Below, piece after piece: positions 39,401 through 49,195 of a stretch of DNA of 64,000 bases (positions are counted from its first letter, which is position 1; each line of letters starts with the position of its first letter). The DNA comes from Acanthaster planci (taxonomy: Eukaryota; Echinodermata; Asteroidea; Valvatida; Acanthasteridae), in NCBI RefSeq assembly GCF_001949145.1, contig NW_019091371.1:868734-932733 (forward strand), read 5' to 3'. The notes under the pieces are model-generated. The model did not search any database, was not told where the DNA came from, and saw only the letters and a program-made list of their open reading frames with translations. The position numbers were made by a program, and so were the translations under genes.

Positions 39401-39715
39401 AGATTGAAGTAAACTGTCCAGCAAATTCAAACCTCGAAAGGAATACCTCCCATGATAATACATTACCTTCAGCTTTTTCACAACCTTTCCGTCTGAACTT
39501 GCATCTGTCGACACAGGCCTACATCTACATCTGCTGAAGCATGCAGAGTGCATGACTACTCGCTGATTTGAATTTGCAGCAATTGTATTTAAACATGTAA
39601 GGCCTTGGTTACAGGCGAAACGAAGTCTCATACTAGAGCTGAAAGTGTGAAATGTACGTACATGATTAAACTTGTTAAGAAAATTGAGGTTTCGTGATGC
39701 GAAATTCCTGGCCAT
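30497..39715 (-). CDS. DUF393 (YuxK-type) thiol protein, mitochondrion-like leader
   Basis: The three exons on the minus strand are 39467-39715, 38026-38211 and 30497-30712. All junctions are phase 0 GT-AG, giving 216 residues from the ATG at 39715, which has a good context (ACAATGG). An upstream in-frame ATG at 39868 would add 51 residues. Residues 1-60 are rich in Arg, Asn, Phe and Ser and poor in acids, as in mitochondrial leaders. The domain then runs VLYDGDCPLC (84-93), IASPDYSPE, ISYETAMGVMHVVGPD and, in the last exon, a hydrophobic segment ending in FARNRLQW. This is the DUF393 order: a CxxC pair in a DxxCxxC setting, as in bacterial YuxK and the plant At5g50100 protein. The family is predicted to be redox-active and related to DCC (thiol-disulfide) proteins; the substrate is unknown. 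The second intron is 7.3 kb and full of retroelements. Confidence 0.88.
31492..31510. repeat. ACGTCTTG-N3-CAAGACTA near-palindrome, copy 1
   Basis: It reads ACGTCTTG, CAG, CAAGACTA. The same oriented motif occurs at 39938-39956 (minus), 40907-40926 and 46657-46676. Confidence 0.6.
32705..33830 (-). pseudogene. Decayed gag region of an LTR retrotransposon
   Basis: Read on the minus strand, 33091-33423 contains KQFRPGQLAEKSQMELRHRR followed by a LQDLGQ..RYLSALA segment. This is the gag core common to metazoan Gypsy-type elements. The frame then shifts, and further matching text lies in other frames. Stops and shifts between 33830 and 32705 rule out an intact protein. No protease, reverse transcriptase or integrase follows, so the element is truncated before pol. 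It lies in the second intron of the DUF393 gene, in the same orientation as that gene. Confidence 0.7.
33879..33897 (-). other. Primer-binding site complementary to tRNA-Leu 3' end
   Basis: On the minus strand the 19 bases TGGTGTCAGAAGTGGGATT start four bases after the LTR end. They are the complement of the 3' end (AATCCCACTTCTGACA plus CCA) recalled for leucine tRNAs, so minus-strand cDNA priming by tRNA-Leu is inferred. Confidence 0.8.
33902..34466 (-). mobile_element. 5' LTR of a truncated Gypsy-like retrotransposon
   Basis: On the minus strand it opens TGTAACG and closes CGCTACA, an imperfect 7-bp terminal inverted repeat with TG...CA ends. A TATA box, TATAAAAAG, is at 34363-34371. An AATAAA signal at 34076-34081 lies about 270 bases downstream of the expected start, fitting a U3-R-U5 layout in 565 bp. 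The primer-binding site and gag remnant follow. No second LTR is found in the window, so neither a target duplication nor LTR divergence can be measured. Confidence 0.8.
35370..36410 (+). pseudogene. Decayed LINE: endonuclease and linker to reverse transcriptase
   Basis: Near 35450-35487 the frame reads KFIILGNLNARVG, the apurinic-endonuclease motif of non-LTR elements (usual form ILGDFNARVG). Then come IGVGEMS-like shifted text, WGAECWTD, KRLNVGKLKS and, at 36000-36060, DWFDENDKEIQQHLEKKRRL followed by KKTAFITARRTLKTTLREM. This is the linker that precedes reverse transcriptase in many aquatic-animal LINEs. Several frameshifts and stops break it. After about 36410 homology is lost, so the reverse transcriptase is missing. 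It lies in the DUF393 intron, antisense to the gene. Confidence 0.75.
36570..36870 (+). mobile_element. tRNA-derived SINE, copy 1
   Basis: The head contains GGCCAGCCGACCCCGACAAA and, after a deletion, AGGAGGTCGTGAGTTTAAGT, where GAGTTTAAGTCC resembles a polymerase III B box. A flank CCATTATAAAAACC then AACATCTCCCCGACGC matches the tail of the second copy at 60.4-60.8 kb. The A-box half is missing in this copy. Confidence 0.65.
39186..39224. repeat. (CAAA)n microsatellite
   Basis: About eight uninterrupted CAAA units in the first intron of the DUF393 gene. Confidence 0.95.
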
Positions 39716-39937
39716 TGTAAAACCTGGGTCTCCCACGCGCTGGATCGCAGGTACATGTAGCTGTTGTGCGTACAAAAACAGCAACGATCGATGCTGTACC
39801 ATGCAGTTATACAATATTTGCTGTTGTGTAATTTCTATTCGACGAAGCATGGCATGCATGCAGCACAACGTGCATGCTGTCCATGTACATGTACCCAGTA
39901 CATGTAGCCTACAGCTAGTAGGCCTACGTGTATACTG

Positions 39938-39956
39938 TAGTCTTGGCCCAAGACGT
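39938..39956. repeat. ACGTCTTG-N3-CAAGACTA near-palindrome, copy 2 (inverted)
   Basis: Read on + it is TAGTCTTGGCCCAAGACGT, with a perfect GTCTTGG-C-CCAAGAC core. It lies about 220 bases upstream of the DUF393 start codon, in the region shared with the divergent ZAD-like segment. Confidence 0.6.
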
Positions 39957-40114
39957 CAGTAATCGGTAGTTGTTTTACTTCTGTTGAAGAGCGCCCTCGC
40001 ACACCTAGATTTTACTTACTCTCACCATGTGGCAGTTGCATGCAAATGTCCGATCTTCTTAAATATTTATAGCCTTGGTATTATAATTATGTACATGTAC
40101 ATGTACTTCGAAGT

Positions 40115-40135
40115 TCGAACAACATGGCGGCTTCA
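40115..40135 (+). promoter_or_regulatory. YY1-like site / start context AACATGGCGGC
   Basis: AACAACATGGCGGCTTC at 40118-40134 fits the YY1 consensus AANATGGCGGC, which in animal promoters often overlaps a start codon. It lies between the DUF393 gene (minus) and the ZAD-like segment (plus), so a bidirectional promoter is plausible. Confidence 0.35.
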
Positions 40136-40550
40136 CGCGAGCAACTTGAAGTACGATGTCCGACGGTAGTGTCTGGTTTGTGGGAAGGGATTAGTGACAT
40201 GTGAGACATATTTTTCACTCCATACTAGACATGAAATTGCCACTCTTCTAAAAGATATCGTTGGGGACTACAGTTGTACTGCATCACATCATGTTTGCGA
40301 TGTTTGTGGCAGAAAAATTGGGAAAATCGTTGTCTGATATCACACAATAAATACGTTCTCGTTTTTTGCAACTCACAATTAGCATGCTGCCTGAGGCCAA
40401 ATTACTCACTCAAGCAGCAATAAACCTACACGTGCAGCAAGAAAACGAAAACCAACTTGCAGTCCGGGTACTCTGTCCTCCAAGGTTAAGGTCTACATGG
40501 TCTCTAAGGACGCTTTAGTTAGCTGGGGAGGGCACACTGACTGTACATGA
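40124..40550 (+). pseudogene. ZAD-like zinc-finger segment with frameshifts
   Basis: From the ATG at 40124 one frame reads MAASREQLEVRCPTV. One base out of phase, 40170-40337 reads CLVCGKGLVTCETYF, then RHEIATLLKDIVGDY, then CDVCGRKIGKI and a stop. Two CxxC pairs separated by about 40 residues with a leucine-rich helix are the layout of a ZAD domain, the treble-clef dimerisation module of many arthropod and echinoderm zinc-finger proteins. A third frame near 40405-40480 reads KPTRAARKRKPT, the basic linker type that follows such domains. At least two frame changes are needed to read through, so this is either a decaying copy, unrecognised micro-introns or sequence errors. No C2H2 fingers follow. 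Confidence 0.4.
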
Positions 40551-40811
40551 TTATGGGTCACTAAGAACAGCATTCCCTGTCATATCCTAGGCCTAACCTA
40601 GTCTGAGTATCACCCGTTCTACTCCGTGCTAACTGTACGAACGTCTGTGTTGTGTCTGTGTTGACGGGACTGCAGACAGCCATGATGCATGTGACCATAC
40701 CATGGTGTATTATTGAGGTCATCAAAATTCATTATGCATGCAATTTAGCGAGTGCTATTTGGTTCCCTTGGAAAGCCGAAGGAAAAATAAAGAACAAGTT
40801 AAAACGCTGCT

Positions 40812-40926
40812 GCAAGATTCCCAAGACGTTAGTGCGAGCTGGCGCACAGTCTAATTGTGAGTCGTGAGGGGGGCGCAATTTGAACGGTGTCCGCTATCAA
40901 GCACTAACGTCTTGAAACCAAGACTA
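40812..40926. repeat. Short inverted-repeat element, 115 bp
   Basis: CCAAGACGTTAGTGC at 40821-40835 is matched by GCACTAACGTCTTG at 40901-40914, a perfect 14-bp inverted pair. The right end merges into copy 3 of the ACGTCTTG-N4-CAAGACTA motif (40907-40926). Confidence 0.65.
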
Positions 40927-42028
40927 GATACACTGCTGCCGAATACTGTTACACAACAGCAGTATCAGAACCAGTAGGGAGTCTTATTAAATGCACCTGT
41001 ACAGTGTGACACTATTGGCTAAGCAGAAGATACCGCCCATTGTATGACGTCATAGCATTGCTCACATTGCCAACTGCAGACGACGCGTTTCCTCGCGGCC
41101 TCGTTGTCGATAAAAATCGAACAACGGCCGCTGCGCGGCGCTGTACAATCTTTGCTAAACACAATGATTTTCACCAAATAAATGATTTATTTAAAACGAG
41201 CAGTATTTATATATAACGAATAAGGTTTGTTCCAATATTTCAGAGTTATGAAGCCCCACTGTAGGCCTATTTGTGTCACGTTCCCTGAGTGATGTGTGTG
41301 ACGGAAAAACTTCAAAGAGACATTTGCCACTGCCGAACCTCTTAACACATAGGACGCATCAGCATAATACACACATACCACCATCATTTATTCTCTATGT
41401 TGTCTTTGTATATGAGGACGATGACGATATCTGACGATACTGATGATGATATCGATGATAATGTTGATGGTTCAATCTACGTAAATGAACATTAACATCT
41501 AATCACTAAACTAATATAACTAAACTTAAGCAATAGTTAAAGCTATAGGCATAATTTAAATCAAATTACTTGCGGCAAGGTTGAAATTCTTATACAACAA
41601 TTTCCAAATCATTCATTTATTAAAATTGAAAGGGTAAAAAGAAAACTTACGACATTGAGCTTATCCAAGAACAAAAAATGGCAGATTAAGTTCAACTTCG
41701 TAGCTGCAGTAGCTGACGTGGCTAATGACAACTGTAGTATAACATTATACGTGTATGTATGAGAGAAATCCTACCAAACTGAAGTATAACATTTAATCTA
41801 TTAGGTAAAGGTATTTGGGTTAACTAGCTAGAGTCACCCATAGGTCAGGTCTATGGAGGGTCAAACAGGGGGTCAAAGGGAGATTTCGTACTAGCAAACC
41901 TCATGTTGGTCAATTCTGTGCAAAGGGTTCTGCATATACAATACATGTACTTGAATTGAGTTAAGTTGACAAAACTTATTTAGATTGATTTATTAAATAA
42001 CAACAACCAGACAATCTATCTTTACAAA
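40927..42028. other. Non-coding stretch with a GAT-rich simple repeat
   Basis: No gene recognised. A GATGAT/GACGAT low-complexity run lies at about 41415-41470. An imperfect hairpin (CGGCCTCGTTGTCGAT / ATCGAACAACGGCCG) lies at about 41095-41130. Confidence 0.45.
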
Positions 42029-42395
42029 GTGTGTTTCGCAAGGAGGCATATGTATTTCAGTAAGTTGCCGAAGTTGATAATAAGTTGCAGCAGCAACTTG
42101 CCAAAGCAAGATAATGATTGTCAAAAGGTATGGTGACCACTACAGCACTTGCCGTCAAGACACGGAGAGTTAAGGATGTAATCCTGTTTTACGGGTACAA
42201 TGGCACTTGGGTGTAGGCCTACATGTATAAAATGGTAAAAAATAGATCCTCAACTCACCAAGCGAGATGTCCTGACCGTGGCAAGTACACTTATCGCCAC
42301 CAGTATGTTTTAACAACGACCAATATACTTTTAACCGAAATATTATCTTGCTTTGGCAATTTACTGAATGACATATGCCTCCTTGCGAAACACAC
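42029..42395. repeat. MITE with a perfect 25-bp end repeat
   Basis: GTGTGTTTCGCAAGGAGGCA followed by TATGT at 42029-42053 is exactly complemented at 42371-42395. The similarity continues inwards more loosely (CAGTAAGTTGCC / GGCAATTTACTG). Total 367 bp, non-coding. Confidence 0.8.
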
Positions 42396-43189
42396 ATCAC
42401 AAAGGGAAAGTGACACCAATGCAGCCAGAGTGAAAGCAGACACGTAATGATTCAAGTGTGGGTTTCATTACAGGTACCCTACTAACGAAAACCTAAAATC
42501 AAAAAAATTCGAATCCAGTTGAAAAAAAAATGTCTTGGTTCTTGGTTGCACTTCCTCTAAAATACTCCCAGTGGAGTTTGAACTGAAGGTGGTAAAGGGT
42601 AGACTTATAATGATTTTTGTTTAAAGAACCTTCTTCAATTTAGCTTTGTCTGTTTGTGTAACTATACTGAGTAGGGTGGAGACTATTCCATGCTTTGATT
42701 GTACGGGGAAAGAAGGAATTTTTAGACCCCTTCTGAGTTAGTGGCCGGCATTATAGAAAACTGAGTTGAGTAACCTCTTCTGCTCCTTTGTTTTTTGGGG
42801 TTTGGGGCATGGTGCAGGCTAAATAACCTGCGTTGAGTATTCAATGTAGCACTCACTCACTTCCCTTTTGTAGGCGTTTGTCACAAATCTGACAGCCTAT
42901 CTGTGAACTTTCTCGATGGAACTAATATCTTTAACTGTGTATGGATTCCACGCAGCAGTTGCCTTATCTTAGTGTGGCCTCACGAGGGTGAGATACAATT
43001 TCTTTTTAACAACAGTTGAACATTGATGGAAGTTTCGTTTCAGAAAATTGCCCAGAATGTATTGCTTTGGCTGTTGTTGTGCGATGAATCTGGCCATTCC
43101 AGCACATCGAATTTTGAATTTTGGTTTCCTCAAGGGTTGACACCAAAGATGTTGTACGATGTTTTACCTGGACCCCTCCTCCTCGTGAC

Positions 43190-44250
43190 ACGCATGGTTT
43201 CACGTTTGACATGCCTATGTTTCGAATTTGTGCAAGAAAGCATCTTTTGCACTTTGGAAGATTGGAAAAATTCGTTCTGTTTTGGATTCTAATGTTACAC
43301 AAAGGCTGATGCACGCTTTTGTAACTTCGAGATTTGATTATTGTAATAGCCTTTTGTTTGGTATTCATGCCAACGAAATTTCTAAAATACACTCCATTCA
43401 GAATTCTGCCGCTCGTTTAGTTATGCGGACTCATAAGCATCACCCCGGTATTGAAAGAGCTTCATTGGCTTCCTGTCTCACAGAGGACGGAATTTAAAAT
43501 TCTTTGTTTGACATATAAAATCGTGTATGGTCTGGCTCCTTGCTATTTGCAAGACCTTCTAACATTCACAATGTTGGTCATCAGTTGAGATCAAATTCCC
43601 ACGTAAATTTAACTTTATATCGGCCAATAGGGGCAACATTAACTATTACAGTGACAGGGCATTCCAGGCTTGTGCACCTAGACTTTGGAATGCACTACCA
43701 CTGTCGATACGAGCTTCAGCATTACATGATATTTTTAAATCCTCTCTTAAAACATATTTATTTAAGATAAGTTATAAGTGAAATAATAACTACCGCTAAT
43801 GGGTCATTAGGGAGACATTCCCATAAGAATTCCAACTGTACTGTCCCATAATTCAATATTCCCTAATCTGATCTTAACCAAACTTTGTATGTTTTCCTTT
43901 TAGACCCTAATTTATCATCTCTCAAAATTTGGACGGTAAAATTCGGCCTCCTTCTGGTAGTTTGAAAATAGGGAGACACTGAAATGTCTCCCTAAAAGCC
44001 AATGTCTCCCTAATGCTGAAAAATGCACCACAAAATGTCTCCCAAATGACCTATTTGTAAATATAAGTTATGTTGATTTTTAAATAGTCGTGGTTTTATT
44101 AAATTGATCTCTGCAGTTTGCAATATGTAGTGATTTTTAATTAGGGCCAATTGGGTGTTATAGTTTGTAGTGTATATTGTTGTACAGTGCTCTGAGATGA
44201 TTTTAATGGAAGGCGCTTTATAAAAAGATTATTATTGTTATTGTTACTAA
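43190..44250 (+). mobile_element. CR1/L2-like LINE, 5'-truncated 3' end
   Basis: From 43228 the frame reads CKKASFALWKIGKIRSVLDS, then RLMHAFVTSRFDYCNSLLFG, then IQNSAARLV: the classic C-terminal reverse transcriptase block. After a frameshift near 43450 it continues with FKILCLTYKIVYGLAP and, near 43660-43770, RAFQACAPRLWNALPLSIRA and a SLKTYLF end. The 3' UTR holds a cluster of ATGTCTCCCT repeats (43960-44050). It ends TCTGAGATGATTTTAATGGA, AGGCGCTTTATAAA and an ATT-rich tail at 44190-44247. The reverse transcriptase is not intact. It is a decayed genomic copy. Confidence 0.85.
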
Positions 44251-45650
44251 TATTTTTGCGACCACTCAACCATAGTAGCAGGTATATCAAGGTGTTTTTG
44301 AAGAGCATTTTCATCATTAGCATACCTCATTGAACAGGCAGGCAATCATCAGCGAATAATCTGGTGGTAATTGTGACTTTTTCACATGCTTACTTTCCGT
44401 TTATGGGACAAAGAGAACACGAACAAACGTGCTGTCCGCGCGCTCAACGCGCGTGCTTTAAAAACGAGTTTCTAGAAATAGCATGCATCACCAGACGTGT
44501 GGTGCGCAAAGTCAAATTTCGTTACAATACCAAGACCCTTGCACATGCAGAGGTTACGTGTTACTAAGCGTGATTAGCATCGTTTTGCTATCAGAAGTAT
44601 ATGTACGTGTAAAGTGGCAGCTTTTTTTACCGTGCCGAAAGTTTATGAACAAAGCGCTACCTACGGAAGAATGCCAGGAAAAATATTCAATAATTTCAGT
44701 GTACAACATTCGATTACTGTTCAAAGGTTAAGGTACACGAGGAACAAACTTAAAGAGTGCAAGCGTGTTCATGTCGCATGTAATCACCGAGGAAAGCTTG
44801 AACATTCAGTGAGACCGAGTGTTAGCGTTCAGCAAGTGCTTGTCTGGTTTTTGTCGCTTTATGCGCGTATTCTCAGCGGGCTTCTCTGATTTTTTTTAGA
44901 ATAGGAATTTTCTTTCACAAGAACTGAAACACGAGGAGGATATGCTGCTCTGTGGTACCGCAGTGTGCAGAACATTTGGCCAGACTAACCAGTGGCATAG
45001 CTTGGATTTTACAGGGGGCACAAAGCATCGTATGCTTTCAGCTTTCAGTGGTGCGGGCAGGGGGGGCAAGCTGTTGTTAGCCTTGTTCAATATCTATTCA
45101 TCACTTTTTTTTAGTGGGGGCACCAGGAATGGGGGGCACGTACCCCCCGTGGCCACGCCACTGAGATTAGATCCGATCCTCAGGCATGGCAGAAAGGAAT
45201 GTCCTTTACATTTCACTGGTAGATTTCTGACAGATACCTTTCATATAAACAGAAACTGAAGGGTGTTTCAAGACATTCTTGACCCCCCCAAGGAAAAATC
45301 AAGTTGACAGGGTATGAAGTGCAAGAACTTAAAATTATAAAGAATATTCCCTGTTTTGCCATAACACGGAAACTTGTGGGCCTACATTCTGTTACAAAGA
45401 AGTAAAATAAAATTCAGTCGGCAATCCCAAATAAATACAAAGCAACAAAAAAAAAAAAATTTGTATTAAAAATTGTTTACAAAGCACAAGGTCAGTATAA
45501 GGGATAGAAACCTTTCTTTGATACAACGATGATGCCGTCAGGTTTGGTCGTGCTAAATCGCCAGCTGCAGTGAGCCTTGTACACTTTGTACAGAAGCCTA
45601 ACCTATTATGTTCAGTTCGACCATTCAGCCATTTTAACAAAAAAGATAGT
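44251..45650. other. Unassigned stretch with half of an inverted pair
   Basis: A block at 44615-44665 (TTTACCGTGCCGAAAGTTTA) has an inverted relative at 45651-45705. Both also translate alike (AAFFTVPKVYEQ versus AAFIFTVPKVCEQ), so they belong to one repeat family. A G-rich run at about 45016-45150 reads like low-complexity sequence. No gene recognised. Confidence 0.4.
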
Positions 45651-45778
45651 CTTCCATAGGTTTGTTCACAAACTTTCGGCACGGTAAAAATAAAAGCCGC
45701 TATACCATTGACAGCTTCAACGACGTCCGCGTCTCTTTGAGTAACACGCATGCGTTGGGGGTCTTGCTTTTATAAGCT

Positions 45779-45943
45779 GGCGATTCACAATAGTGCTCCT
45801 CCAAGAGTTTGCAACGCGTTGGCCAATCAAAACGCGTGAAATTTGTCGACCATTTCCAAACGCGCATTGGGTCGAAAGATTTCGTGCACTGTGGTTGGTC
45901 AACGCGTTGCAGACTCTTGGAGGTGCACTATTGTGAAACGCCC
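45779..45943. repeat. MITE with 45-50 bp ends
   Basis: GGCGATTCACAATAGTGCTC then CTCCAAGAGT and GCAACGCGTTGGCCAA at the left is mirrored at 45890-45943, ending CACTATTGTGAAACGCC. TTTATAAG occurs just outside on both sides (about 45769-45776 and 45954-45961) and could be an 8-bp target duplication, though the right copy is about 10 bases off the arm end. Confidence 0.8.
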
Positions 45944-48622
45944 GTATTCATGACTTTATAAGTACTCAACAAAAAAATAAAATCTAACGTAAATAATATA
46001 AATAATAAAATAAATTTTTCAACATTTTCACGGTCGTACAAAGCGTATGAAGGAGGAGGGGTCGTGGGCTGCTTTTTGGATCCTGTGAAATGTTGATTTT
46101 TCAGAAGTATTCTCATTCAATTGTAAAATATGAAACTTCAAGAAAAAGCAAGCCTTAACGTATTCACCACAGTTGCGTGCTGAAAGCTGGATTCAGTGGA
46201 GAGTAAAAGCCAGGTTTGCATGCATCGTACTCACGGCCAGCCGCGACACCGTAGCACAGACCGGCCCGCCGCTGACCAGTGGTCATGATTCAACCATGGA
46301 GTTCAAGAAGTACTATTAAGCCATTAAGCCTACATGTAGTGTACATACTCGTGCCAAGCCGATCAGCACAATCACGTCTCTCAGCTCAGTACATATAGCG
46401 ATTGTAGGTCAACTCGCCCTTCAGAGTACTTTTCAAGATCCCCTCTATTGAAAAATAGTACTCTGTGTACTACTTTGGAAATGTTAAAAACTTTGGACGG
46501 CCCCTAAAATTCATACAGGGCGCCCCATTTTAACCGGCCCCTCCTTGAAATATTACGCGGACGGCGTGGGTCTTGGTCCATAGTGCCCTCTGTTGATTGG
46601 CAAAATTGATAGCGCGAAAAACGTGAATTACACCAAAGTAACATCGACAGTAACAGACGTCTTGAAACCAAGACTACCACAGTCAGTAGCGCGTCAGGCA
46701 CGAACTGCACGGTCAGTATTAAATATTGGTTTTCAGATCATGCAATATGCTTTTGTGAATAGCGCGTTCAGTTTCATGGGTGCGTGTTTCCACAGACTTC
46801 GTTCTTTTCTTCCTGTTTCCGTCCTTTAATCTTCTACCGTAGTTTTTCATGACGGTTGCTGTTTGAAATTCACTTCCTGTTGCCGTTCGTCTTTTCAGTC
46901 AACATGCTTACACGAATGTGTGTTTTCGTTAGTTTGTCTTGTCATGTCCTGTCTGTCTGTTGTGTGGCCAGGCTACCCTGCTTGGAGGTCTGTAGCATTG
47001 CTGAAGAATCTATTGCATCAAAACTGAGCAATAATGATGTCTTGGTTAAGTTTTCAATCTGAGATGCTCCCTCTGTGAATAGGGGTTTGTCTGGAATGTT
47101 TTGTTACCCTTTTTGATGATTTTTAAGCTCACCATGGCCACCAGTGATGAGAATAAGGCGAATAATATCATTCTCTCATTGAAATGATTCAACCTATATT
47201 GCAATCTGAGGTGGTCGTATGGTACTTCTCTGCTTGTACAGAGAATAAAAATTATACGCTTAAATCTTCTTTTTCAACAATAACCGTACAATCTTGTGAG
47301 TCCTTTCAAATCGTGTTCTTTCTCAGTTTTGTGGTCAAGTTCATTTTTTAATGTGAGCATCAACTTCACTGTCAAATTTTCAACCGGTTATGACTCGGAG
47401 GGGACAAGGCAGAGAACAACGGCTATTTGAAATTGATGGACAACCACAAAATATGATTACAAAATCAATTTAAAACAAACCAAGAACCAGTTTAGGAGAA
47501 CTCTTTAAAAAAATGCTCAATTTTTTTTCGAGTACAAGTCTGCGTGGCCTAGTATTTATATAGTAATTGTCCATTATTTTCTTTTGCAGTCTTACGTTTG
47601 TGCATGTATTATAATAAGGCAGGCAGGCCAAAGAATGGGAACACGAATACAAATAAACAACCAAGGAAAGCACACAGCAACTAGACAAACTTCAGGGATG
47701 CCTCCCAAATTTTAGTATTGAAATTACACAAAGCAAATTACAAATTAGCAAAAGTACATGTACATGAATTACAATATTGGGCAACACTTGCAGGTAATAA
47801 GACCAGTGGAAGCACAAGGCTGGAGCAGAGGGCACGGCTAACGAAAAACTACCCCAACGTAAAAAAAGTGGCTACAAACAAACCGAGAGAATGACCAACA
47901 CCCCAATGTGTGCGCGCACCAGTCTTAAATACCTGCAGAGTGCTCTCAGGCAAAAATGAATTCAAAGACATTAAGGAGTGTGATCGGTTATGCTCGCAGG
48001 TGGCGCACAGTTAACTTTGTTGCGGTATCTTTTAATGTAAATTAATAGCTTTGGACCATCTTAACCAGTTCAATATTTGGCAGAGAACTTGGTTATCCAA
48101 GAGTACTGGGCTACATTATTCCTTCATGAAATAAAAATGCTACAACAGCCTTTGCTTTTACCCAAGATCAATGACAACTCCACGTAATCTGCAACATATG
48201 CGTACATATTGAAATAGCAACCCGGGAGGGTCTAACCGCCAGTTGCAGGGGACTAACTCATCTTAAATTTACCCAATATAGTTTAATAATTGCCACTCAA
48301 CAAATGGATAACCAGGTATCCAGTTTCAACGGGTTAGAGTTGCTGGCCTGATTAAAATAACATAAAATGCAATGTTCGCCAGGAACACCCGGAATTCACA
48401 GAACTTGATGAAATAAACTGTGCATTTCTCAGAGCATGGAGAAAAGCTCCACAATAAAGCCAACATTTTATTTGTTGAATTAGGAACCTGTTGACTCCAA
48501 ACAATGCCATTTCAGGCAAACAACAAAATGAAAAAAAATTGGCATTACTTATTCGCGACAGTGTTTTTAAAAAAATGGATTCAATTAACCTTACTAGTCC
48601 CACATCCTCTGATTTCAACGAC
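45944..48622. other. Non-coding stretch with dispersed repeat copies
   Basis: 46445-46505 is the inverted relative of the block at 1850-1913. Motif copy 4 of ACGTCTTG-N4-CAAGACTA lies at 46657-46676. No exon chain or RNA gene was recognised. Confidence 0.45.
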
Positions 48623-48967
48623 TTATGTGATACAGAACCCCCCACCAATTTGCTTGGATTACACCCTAGGTGTTAGGGTTAAATTTTTCTTTTTTCTTCT
48701 CCAAGGGTTTTTTTGGTCCTCCAACCCTGCAATAGTCCAATTAGTGTGCTAAATACATGTGCATAGATACATGTAGGTATACTGACCCCCTGAACTGTCT
48801 CATTACTCCCTTAACCATGAGGGTTATTTACCTCGCTGATTTTCTTGCATTCAGTTTTCAGCAGTGTTGCTGCAAAGTACTGTCCTGGCACAGCTAAATT
48901 GTAATGAGGGTTTACTTGGTGGCAGAAAATGACAAAGCAAATTGGTGGGGGGTTCTGTATCACATAA
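48623..48967. repeat. Inverted-repeat element with perfect 33-bp arms
   Basis: The 33 bases at 48623-48655 (beginning TTATGTGATACAGAACCCCC) are exactly complemented at 48935-48967, with a 279-base spacer. Perfect arms suggest a recent insertion or an actively maintained hairpin. No transposase is encoded, and no clear target duplication is visible. Confidence 0.8.
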
Positions 48968-49195
48968 AGCTTTTTTATGCCCACATTTTCAAAATAATGA
49001 AAACATCGGAAATGGATGTTTGTTCTCATCAAGCTTTGCATATCCCTTCACAGTCAGTTTTGTCAAGTGTACCATATGCAATACAGCTGTGGTCACCTTG
49101 ATCCTTCATAGACCAACAAAAATAATATTCATATGTACAGCTACATAGTACATCCCCACATAGTGGTCCTACTGGACAACATCTATACCTGGTGT

